Source: Apostichopus japonicus (lineage: Eukaryota > Echinodermata > Holothuroidea > Aspidochirotida > Stichopodidae). Taken from it: DNA of 64,000 nucleotides. Location: contig NC_092563.1 in NCBI RefSeq assembly GCF_037975245.1, forward strand, positions 22,844,960 to 22,908,959. Reading direction: 5' to 3'. Shown one piece after another: positions 49,901 through 61,900 of this stretch. The position numbers were made by a program, and so were the translations under genes. The notes under the pieces are model-generated. The model did no database searches. It was not told where the DNA came from and saw only the letters and a program-made list of their open reading frames with translations. Each line of letters begins with the position of its first letter. Positions within the stretch are counted from its first letter, which is position 1.

Positions 49901-52900
49901 TGCCCTCACTATCGCGAATTTACCGTATACCATCATGCTGTAACATTAAGTGGGAGATACGTGGATTCATGTATCAAAATTTAAAGCTTGTAGACTACAG
50001 TTTTTGTGGCTAAATTACCTAATCTGCATGACAACAACCATATTATTGTAATTTAAACCCAATACATTTCTAAATGAGTCAAAATTATAATTGCATGTGT
50101 AATTAAAAAAAAAATTAGAACTAATCTGAGAATAGATATGTTTCATCATGGCATGGAAATACAACATCTCTATCAGATAAGCCAAATATTACTTACATGA
50201 AGTCGATAACATTATATGTTTATTGTATGCTAATTTGCTACATTAAAAGTATGGCTCCTATGAATGTTTGGTCAGTTAGCAGAAACAGTCTTCAGTAAAT
50301 CATCTTTGCAGTACTGAAATAATTCGTGCTTTGATTTGACCTGCTTGTTACGCTACCGGGACAGGTTAGCATCAGTCCTTGAATTATTTGTAAAAATTTT
50401 CTTGCTCAAAAAGGAAGAGATTAAAGATATATTCATGTTAATATAGATAAATTGGATGGAAAGTATTGTTCTGCTTCTCAATTAGCCTTCCACACACCTC
50501 CCCCGCATCACTCTTTGGCAAAGCTAAAATGGCAAAAAGTTTTATCTGAAAGGTTAATTTTCCTCTGCAAATAGTAAATAAAGAGTAGTAAAGTAGTAAA
50601 TATAAAGTTACTTTGACACTTTGGTCAAATGTTTACTGAAACAATGGTGTCTCTGTGTTTTGCTCACTACATCTACAATGCTCTCTGAAACCTGCAACTA
50701 GATTTAGGGCCTAACCATGCCATCCTAAATCCTTTGTTCCTTATATTGCTACTTGTTATTGTGGTAAACCGACTACTTGTATTGTATCGTCAATGCATAT
50801 TTTCATCACATTTTTTTTGTTACATAAAATTTTTTTGGCACATCTAACCCCAAATAATGTTTAATAATCACTTAATGTTATTGTTGTTTGTGCACAAACT
50901 CTTTACCCATTACATATGACTAACCACAATTAAGACACTCCATGATAATGTATTAATGCACCAAGAAATAACTTAACCTCGGTGCAAGGACCAACAGTTG
51001 CTTCTAACATTAGTATTTCTGTTCAAGAGGAGAAACTCTGCAGAAAGCATTCGGAATATTACATCTTGTCTTCCTGCATGGCATATTATAATTTACAATG
51101 GCTCACCATTCCTTGCTTTGGATTGAGATAATCCACAGCAATGTTTCCATCTAACATGGATATACATATATATAGCCTCCAAAAGTTTAATACTTTTTTG
51201 TTTTAATTCAGTGCCAAAACAAGGACAAAAAATTGGATTTAAACTGCAAAGTTTACTATGCCTGCTGGAGATTTTCCTGGTGGATGTGTTTTGGCATTCT
51301 GACTTCAAAATGGTTCCTTCAAAATAGAACAGATGTTGGGGCTTATTTGGAGTAAAGACTGTCTGATTTATGTCTACAGTACAGCAAAACTTAGTTTTGT
51401 TTCATGTGGTCCTTTAATAGTACAACATGTGGCTACCAGTACCAATGGTGATTTACATTGCTGACCCTAAGATGTAACATACCTTGCATTGCAGTTGTTT
51501 TCATGTCGTCATTCTAATTGCAACCAATTCCACCGTACTTTGAAATTAAATATTAATCCTAATTTCCTTGACATTTTGTTATGCCTTTCTACAACTATTA
51601 AGTGAATATTTCTTCTTTTTTACTTACTTATTGAAAGCTTAACTGAAACCAATGATTGCTTTCTGAAAGAAGTGTAAGAAGTTTTAATTTCCAAAGAAAA
51701 ATTATGGAGTTATAATTCCAAACCTTTTCTGTTATTCCTCGGGGACAGTGACTTAAAGATGTCCATTATCAGCCTATTGAAGTTTTGAATAAAAAATCTT
51801 CAGTAATTCTCGAAAAGTAAAGAAATATTTCTTTTCTTCAAGGTCTGCAATTGGCAGCAAAATAATTCGGAGAGATTAATGAATTTAAAGTTAACTTTGT
51901 CCTGTTTCTTGTTAATGACTTCAGCTCCTACTTACATTAATGCTTATTTTATTTCATGTTGTTTTTGTTTTGGATTTACTACTTTTTCATCTAATCAGTA
52001 ACTTCCTTTTCACTCGTAAAGTTTGAAGCAGAAGTTGAATTTTTCTTCACCCTGTGCAAACCTTTAATTGTTGATGAGGACAGAATGGGGGGGGGTGGGA
52101 GGGAGGATTGGTAAGTCCACTTGGCTCTGATTCTTGCTGTGAATAAGTCACTTTTTACCTTAAACCCTGCTAATTACCGTCTGACTAACTAGATTTCAAC
52201 ATTTTACATGCTATCAGGACATTGAGCTACCCAAGGAGGATACATCATCACAGGTACAGAACAACAATAGGTTTATGTCAGTATGACCTCAATTGACCAC
52301 AATATGACCTAAATTGAAAAAAAAAGTCATAGGAACAGCATCCTATGATACAATCTGTCTTTATGTAATTTGTTTTCTCTTACTGTTTAGGGGAGTAGGG
52401 AGGTTTTTGGGAAGGAAAATGTGGGAGGTGAAATGCCTTGAAAAAGAATTTTAATTATTCAGCTAGTGGATGCCTCTGTTTAGGATGAACATCAACACAC
52501 TTGGATGATTCTGTCAAAAATGGAACTTTGCAATACAGTTTTTTTTTTGTATATCATTTAATTTTTTTTTTCATGACAACCGATGTATTGATATTGGACT
52601 ACAGTATTTGACCTTCTTATGAAGGTTACTCTCACTCTTGACCAATATCATTTTAGACGCACCATCGGAAATTCTGGCCAAAGAAAATATAAAGGAAGTG
52701 CCAGTAAAGATGATTGGCACAGCTAGATGAAGAATGTGATCGTACTGTATACAAGCTGTAAATACCAAAATTAATGTTTCAGTGACCATAAACGAATGCA
52801 CTGTATTTAAATCTGAGAATTTTCTTCAGAGGTTCTTGTAGAAACCTAGCTCCTAGAAATCTTTGTCCATTTCGTTTCAGAATCAAGACAGGGAACCCTC

Positions 52901-55900
52901 GGAGATTTCCCTGGAGTTGGAAATGTCTCCCAAGTCATCGCTTGCGGATAAATTCAACATCGATCTCACCCGCTCTCCGTCACCTAAAGAGATCCCTCCT
53001 GAGGAACCAACACCAGAACCAGAGGTCCAACCCCAGGAGCCTGTGGAAGAGCCAAAGGGTACCCCTCCACCAGTAGTACCCGAGCCTGTAGTGCCAGTGG
53101 TAGAGGAGAAGCAACCTTCTCCCGAACCTAAGTCCCCTTCCCCTCCTCCACCCCCTCCGTCACCCCCGCGACCACCCACGCCACTCCCAGTCTTCATCAG
53201 TCAGTTTATTGGTTCCGAGTGGTTTGATGAATACTTCCCAAATGCTAGCTCAAGGGTGAGGAAAGCCTGTATTCATTCGTATTTTTGTATATCACGATAA
53301 ACGCAAACACTTTTCTCGTCCAGATAGGATATAAATGGAAGTAAATAACAAAATGTTAACCAATAGGACTGAAATTAAGTTTATCCTTTCTCAGGCCGTA
53401 ACCATGACAACGTTTGAATGCAGATGTTCTGAATATTGTAGCAGTAGGCCTTATATTCACAATGTTTTGATTACAAAATGTCAAAATTCTCATTCAACCT
53501 GACAAGTTACTCAATTTCTGATCCCAGACCTTCCCTAAACCTTGGACGGTAACCGCATTCATTAACATGTTGCTGAGACTGATCAAGATATCGGACTACG
53601 CTATGAAGACTCCAATCTGCTTCGCCATATTGAAGCTGCACCAGCAGGAACCGTTGACGGCAGCACCATTGGTGGTAGAGACCATCCTATCCATTCTGAA
53701 TCGGGGAAACGGTCCAAGCTACCAGGAAGAGGATCAAAAGGTGCCGTTTGATATTATTCAGAATGTTCAAAGTTAATATGAATCGTGGGAGTTAGTTAGT
53801 TCTGTAATAAAATCATTAAAAAAAATTTTTTCTTCTTTTGCTGTTGTCTGCTTGTGCTGGTGGTCTAACAGTGCAGGTCTAGTCTTTGTTTTGGGGAAAG
53901 ATCAGTTTTAGTAGAAATAGTTTTATAGTTTTTGACATTTTTGTGGCATTAACTAATATTAACACATTAAGTTTTGAATGTTCATCAGTGTCGTTGTAAA
54001 TATTGTAGAAAGATTATAAAATTAATCCTTTTTCCTCTTTGTGGAAAATTCTTTAGCCACAACCGCAAGTCAGGTCGAACTGTTACTTACCCCTCCTTCC
54101 TCACATTCCTGCCCCTGGCACTAAACAACCTATTAATTCAGTTTCAACTGTTTCTCTTTTCCACCTCTCTACAGGAGTTTGTGGTAGCCGCCATCCACAT
54201 GATGCGTGATTTCGGTATTCATACCATTGATGTTGTGGTAGAGCTAATGTGTCTCTTTCTGGACGGTGACAAAGATATCAGGTATGTACAAGAGTTGGAG
54301 GTTTGAAGATGACCGTAAGGGATCCAGATGATGGTAGGAGGTGAGGTAATATAGAGGGGAGATTGTTGGAGTATGAATGAGGAGGAGGGCAAATTATTTT
54401 ATTTATACACTTTTTTATTATTATTATGATTATTTTTTATTCAGTTAAGGATCCTTTTGATACTCTGAGGCTGAATATTAAGAGTCAGTGCACAAGAACC
54501 GTTGCCTGCCCCCCCCCCCTCCCCATGCCTTGTCTTGCTTGATTTCCTAATTACCACACCAGATAGTAATCAACATTGTATTTACTTACATACAGTACTG
54601 TATATATAATACTATATATACTTACCTATATTTCTATAAAATTATGCTATATACTTACCTACATTATATACTATATATAGTGTAGTTATATTACAAAATT
54701 AAGAGTCAGTGCACAAGAACTGTTGCATGACCCCCCCCCCCCCCGTCCCCCTGCCTTCCCTTGCTTGATTTCCTAAGTACCACACCAGCTAGTATACTTA
54801 CCTACATTATATACTATTATATTATATATATTACCTATATTACAGTATAAATGCTATATAACTACACTATATATACTTAATACTATATATAGATTATATA
54901 CTTACCTATACTACTGTATATGATATAATTGTACTATATACTTACCTATACTATTATACTTACTGAGATACTACTCAAGAACAAATATCCGTTGGTTCAA
55001 AGCAAATAGATTTGTTTAAAAACCAATGAAACTTTGAGTGAAAACTGTATAAATGAAGAAGTATTTTTTCTAATCTCTTTACTTGATCTAACAGAGAACT
55101 AGTGGGGGAGTGTTTCTTCAACATGGGACTGAATGATGACCATAACTACTTCTTCAAGGAGATGGACAGCTGGGATATCTGGAATATCGAGGAAGAAAAC
55201 AGGAAACCAGAACTGACCGGAATGTGTCGGAAGTGGCTAGAAAAATGGATGAGTCATTTCAAGGTATGGGTTGGTAATGTTATGGGGGTGGGGGTAGTTA
55301 AAATAGGATAGGGCTTAAAAGAGTGGATGAGTCATTTCAAGGTATGGGGGGGGGAGTAATGTTATATGGGAGGAAGTTAAGGTAGGATAGGGCTAGAAAG
55401 TGGGAAGGGGGGAGGTGGTGGATGCTGAAAGGGCTAATAGTTGGATTTGAACCACAAGAAAGTTGTTATGTTGCTATGGTGATACATATAGATCATGAAT
55501 GTGTAGTACTTTTTGAAAATCATCAATTTTTAAAAGAATTCAAAAACTGTTGGCATGTGAAGAAAAACATGTGAGAAGTAACGATACACATGCAAAAGAG
55601 TTGTAAATTTACCATATTTGGGGAAATTTGATTATACGTTTAAGGTTTACTGGAAGAAAGACTCTTTGGCATTACAGACTATATAGTATAGGAGCCTATA
55701 TATCTAATCAGTAATGTCTTGAGTATTTCACCTAAATAGCAGACATTTAGGAAACTCTTTAAGACTTAAAGACATATCTCTAATTTGTAATTGACTGCTG
55801 GTGTGGAACAGCGAGTGTTTGCAAATAAACTTTACTTTACCTTAAACAGAGTCACTTGAAGAAAACGATCGAACAGTTGAAGAAGGGTAAAGTACAAGGG

Positions 55901-58900
55901 AGTATACAGAGGGCGCCAAAGAAGTCCTCTCCAGCCAGTAGCGCCTCCAGTAAAAGCATTCTTAAGAAAAGTGACCAGGTAACTTGAGATTGTAGTAATG
56001 ACAGCATGCTTAAAGTTTTTGGATGTTGCAGATAGACGTTGTGTACGTCAATGTTAGTTTTGCTTTTGCTAGGCTTTGGAGTCAAATATGTATGGACAAG
56101 GAGTTGGAGGGGGATGGACATCCGCGATTGAAATTCTTTTTCGGCGATCATTTCTAACTTTAAGTCATTCTAATCAGAACAGTGTGTGTTTACTTTCTCA
56201 TTTAGCCAACGTACTTTCATCGTTTTAATAGTTTTTGTCTTGCATCGTTTTCTTTCCTTTTCGTTCATTTATTGATTGATTTTTTGTAAAGTTAATGCCC
56301 GGATTTGTTAACCTAAATCAAACTTGTACAACCTGCTCTTCAATTTTAGAGTGACGGATCTTCTCCATTCAATGACAAGGCTTCAGAGAGCGGTCTATCG
56401 GAAGTAACGAGTGAGGGCAGTAAAGGGAAATACTCACCCGCACCCCCATCGGAACCACAACAACTGACAGGTATCGATAACAAAAGAAATGCTTCTGTTT
56501 AAGTGCTGTAAAAAACGTAGCTTGCTTCACAAGGGGAGAGTAACTTAGTAAAATGAGATGGATCATTTCTTGAAGAGTGGATCCCTGGCCTTATCCATAC
56601 TGTGTAAATATACACTCAAAACCTGAAAAGGGATCAGGTGCTGGGAGTAGGGTTTTATTAGATGTCTGATTTCCCCAGACATATCTTCTAGTGACTATGC
56701 TACATGAGCATCCGTATGGATTAACAAAGTGTTTAACAAATGTCCAAAGTTTTTTGTAGTTGCGACGAAGTTGTAATTAAATGCAATCCCTCACTGTTAT
56801 TTGGCTGTCTGGCTACTAACGCACAGAAAGGCAAATGATTTTTAGTAATAGTCCCTCAACCATTGTGATCTTCCATCTGGTATTATTTTCATGTAGGTAC
56901 CCTTCAAATCAGTTTTTCCCATAAAGGAGAGGGGGAACCCATCAACTTAGACCCCTCCAGACCATCACAACTTGTCATCCATTCTTCAGATAAAATATGG
57001 TAACCCTATAACTCTGTTGAAAGAGGCCATTAATTGATGGATGGTCTTATTTAGTGGTAAAGATATGAAGTTAACATGATAACCTGCATTAATATCCCCT
57101 GAATACTGGTTGCAATGAGAAGGCTTTATATCAACCATTTTTGGGGGAGGGAGGGAGGGGAGGGGGGGGTCCATTATCATCTCAAATAGGGTTTCAAATA
57201 AACTCGCTGTCTGTTTTGTTCCTAACCTTACTTTATCTTAATCACGACACATCACCATTCTTAGTGACCTTTGACGTCCCTCCCGACGCATCTTCCATCG
57301 AGAACGCCACGCCCATCGAAGCCATCAACTACTTCGTTGAGATAGAACTTGAGAGATACCTGGAGAAGATGCGGCTGGCTAAGGCCAGGGAAGAGGCAGC
57401 CAAGGATCAGGCCAGTGAGAAGAACACCATTGTGGTCTTACCAAAAATACAAGGGTAAGAAGAACCTAAATCTTTTAGAAGAGAAAATAGTGTTGGACCG
57501 AACCTTAAGAGGACGTATTCTAACAACAGTGTCTGCAACACAATATTTATTAAAAATTGAGAGCATGTCAGACACTATGGTCTGACAAAGAATACTGCCT
57601 CTTCATTGGCTGTCAACCGTAATGCACGCTGCGTAACAGTCTCCTGGTGCATTTTAAAAAATTACAGTCATATTTGTTAGCAACAACAGAGATTAATATT
57701 AACAAGTAAAGTTTAACTCAACTTTCAAATTGTAAAATTTTGGGAGATATTAAGCTCTAAATTCTTCTGTTTTGTGACAACCTCTTTCACTACTGTTTTG
57801 TCCAACACTGTATTCTCCTTAGTTACTTATTCTGCCTCTGCTGGGTGTGTATTTACTCTTCAAAGAATTTCAAACTTGGAGTGGGACGACTTGGGAGGTA
57901 ACGTGACGTACAGTTTTTCACTTGAAAAATTGAATCTCTCACACAACGTCAGTCCTATAAGAATTTACATCTGACTGCAGTAGTTGATGACAAAATTTAG
58001 TGCATGTAACAGACCAACTTTTTTGTGAATTTACTTTCAGTAGTTATCGGTCTACCCATTCATAGGAATCAATTGAGCGTTTTTTTTCTTTCTTTAATGT
58101 TTATGTCTTTTATGTAAATTTGTTATGATTGATAAGTGTCTGCAACAAGTAATGAAAAGGAAAGCGGCCTGGGAAAAACTCTCTTCATGACGTAATTTTG
58201 TTTCCTTTGTTAAAAGTGGATCAGCGAGTTCTCTTGTTGGAAGGTATTGTTTGGTGCACCCATTTTGCTGTGATCTGCTCACTGTTTTGTCTTTACATTC
58301 TTTACATTGATGTAACAGAAGATATAGTTATTGCAATTTGCATAATATTTCTTCCCTCACTCCTCCTCCAACATCTCTCTCTTAAAACAAAAAAAATAAC
58401 AAAATAATCAATGGAAGAGAATGAGGGAAAAGAGAGGATATACTGATATTTGCAACTGAACAGTTTACAAAAATAAAATTACATTTGATCTTTCAATTAA
58501 ACTGTTTATGATTTATGATAATAATATTAAACAATCATGATGTGAACATTATGATTTTATATAGGTTAAGGAAACTTTTGTTTTTCAATGTCAACAAACA
58601 TAGCATTATACAAATCTATACAGAGGCCAACATAACATCATACAAATCTATACAAAGGTCACTTGAAAGGCATCTGATGTAATGAAAACTAAGGTGAAAC
58701 AATACTAACACTTCTCTAGGAGCTTAATGAACTTTCAGCTCTGTTATAAAGATTACTTATATTTTCACTTTGCTCTGTAACATAATTAAAAGATAACAAC
58801 AACTCAAGAACTATCATCCACTTTTATAATAACCCATATTTTTGTATGTGTGTGGAAATTTCCTTTAATATATAGCTCTACTGTGGAGGTTTGACATTAA

Positions 58901-61900
58901 TTTGACAAACAAAGTAGCACCATGTTAGAATGAATTTTTGCTTTGCAATCTAAACTTGTTCAACCTTCTTCCAGACATTTAAACATGATCCAAATATTCT
59001 TCCATTTGTGTTTTTTTTTAATCTCAGTTAATTACATCATTGCAGTGCTGTGTCTTTATCTCTTTACGTTTGTTACCTGACTTTAACATAGATTTCTTTT
59101 TATATTTTAATTAGTGAAACAACACTTTATCCTCTCATATGATTTTTCTTTTTTACAATGTTTATTTTATAATCAAGAGAAACACAATATTGTCCTGAGG
59201 CTTCTGCCAAACATTGAAAGACTTATCACAATGTTGTTTACTCAAAATTAAGTGTTTACTTTGTAACCATTAGAGAATACATCTGAGATTTCCCTGCTAC
59301 TTTGTTATTTAAAAGGGTCACCATTAAGCCCCCCCCCCCTATCATACCATCTCTGTAAAATTTGAGTATGTTCAGTCTTGCTAGAAATGTTCAAAAGTAT
59401 TTTCTAGAGTGGATCTCACCCGTAAAATAATTCCCAGGCATAGCAATGACTTACCGTAGACAAACACATGTATCAGCATGACAAATGACAATGAGAAATT
59501 ACAAAGTAAAATATTTGTTGTAATGTTAACAGCCTGACTGACCCTTACATTATCATGACTTTTACTAAAGTTAGTTATGTAAAGGTAACAAAGTAGATTA
59601 TTGTTATTCTTGATGGATGATGGTTGTGAAAGATGTCTGGAAGTAAACCATTTTTGCAAGAGGAGTGTCAACATTTATAGCCTCAGTATCACTATGGGTT
59701 TATTAGAATATTGTTTACTGTGGTATATTTGGTGGGACAGTGATTTGTAAATTTTGGTAAAACGTGAATATTTTGTGGATGTAACAGGATTTTGCATTAA
59801 TGTGATGTGGCAATAATGTGGCAGATAATGGGGCATTAATACAGATTGCACTAGTCATAACACACTTGAATACATGATGACGTCAAGTTAGTATAAGTGA
59901 ATATATACCAGCTGTATTCTTATTTCTTTTCTAATTAAGTTTTCTTATTAATTAATATATTTATTGCCATAATTATCATAATTCCGTTATCATCTTTTAT
60001 ATATAATTATCTTCCTCCTGCCCTCCGCCAGAGAAAGCTTTGATGATGACTTGGAATCTAGATTTTCATATTCAAGGTAAAGATGATCAGGATTTATGGA
60101 GTGGTTTCAGTAATGATTTTGTTTTCCTACCATGAAGATGCCACTCAGTCCTCGCAAAACACTGTAATATCCTAGCGACGATTTTTAAAGTTAAAAGTCT
60201 GGGTCGGAAGAAACGTATGTATTGGAACTGGCCAATTCAATAAAAATATTTTCCATTTGGTGAAAATGTAAAAGCGAAACCACTAACTAGTCAATCACCC
60301 AGCGTGCCAGTATGCATGTTCATCAGATGTGTTCCCAGCTTGTGAGCACTTTCAGGTGATGGTGTCACTATAAGTAATAGAGATCATCAAATCGTACAGA
60401 TCACACACATTAGAGCCAATATGACAGCACCCTCTGTAGGGACTCTGGAAAGCCCTCTTGAACACATCGTATAGATAGTCATAACAATAACAGAATGGGT
60501 GGTTAGAATACTCACTGAATGTGAAATGGATTTTGAACGTAGACAAATTGTGCAGAACCATTGTACCTAAATTATGTGGAACGGAAGTTTTATTGTAGCT
60601 GTTCACAAAGGAATTTTAAGATTTGAACAATTCAGAACTTTCTGAATCTTCAGTCTGTATATCTTTAATATTTTTAATTATTTTTAATGTTGACCCTCAG
60701 GATAATCGTGTGAAATTTATACGAAATATTGAGTAGGAAAAAAACAGTTCATAATATCTGCTACATGTATGACAATGCAATCGTCCAAAATCAACTTGCT
60801 GTACAATGGAATATTTGTTACAAATTATTTATCAAACATTTTAAGAATTTGAGAATTTTTGCCAAAAGTTCTCTATCTTTCATGGAAGCAAGTAGTCCAC
60901 CTGGATGGTACTGGCTCTTCCTTTATTTAATCCTCAAACAGATTAATTCTTTGTACCTTTCTATGCTTGTAAGATTCCCTTTACCTATGATGGTTCACTT
61001 TGTTATTCATATTTTTTCCTTAAAGAGAGCTGCAATTTGATGACCAGAAAAGGTAAATTGAAGATTCTTAGATTGTCTAAACACAGGTAGTCTGGTCACT
61101 GATAATTGATTACTAAAGGATTACCAAAAGGTAGGGGGGGGGGATGGTCGGTTCTGCATAAGCATGGATCTACAGGGAGGGGGAGGGGGATCTAGATCTG
61201 CACTTTTGCTGTCTGTGATGAAGGAAAACTAATTTGTCTGTTTATTTATAGATATCTTAGAAAAATAGTCTTCATTGGTCAGGAATGAAACAATGGTCAG
61301 TGTGTAATTGGTTGCAGCATGGGACTATGAGTAGGACTGATGTGGGTGAATATGGGCACAATATGGTAGAGACTTAATGGATATGAGCCGATTTACTCCT
61401 CCTAAGTTCAGATAAATCTAGGAGGGTTTGGTGTCGGCTGTTTCTGTGGTAAGAGGAGATTGTCCCCTGTGGCATCCCTCCACCCTCTACCATAATGATG
61501 TTTTTACGGGACTGCACAAAAGCAGTCATCAAGTTGGCATGAGATGATGTAATTTCATGTAACTACTAATTAATTAGTTTATGTAATGTATGTCTACAGT
61601 CTCAATAGTTTTCATTCACACTAACTTAATTTAACCGAGTGTTGCTGTTTCATGGTGTGATGGGTTCTCACCATAGGCGTAGGAGCCTCATTTGATTTGG
61701 GGGGGCTGTAACGACTTGCCCGAAAAATATAACCAAATTTTTTTTCGCGCGCACCGCGCGCGTTTTACATGTTAATGTGCACATCATATAGGCATCCATC
61801 AGTTACTACACCTGCAAATAACATAAAATCATTTTTCGTGTTATTACCCTACTATATTGATTATAATTATTGGGGAAGTCCTTACAATAATAATGATAAT

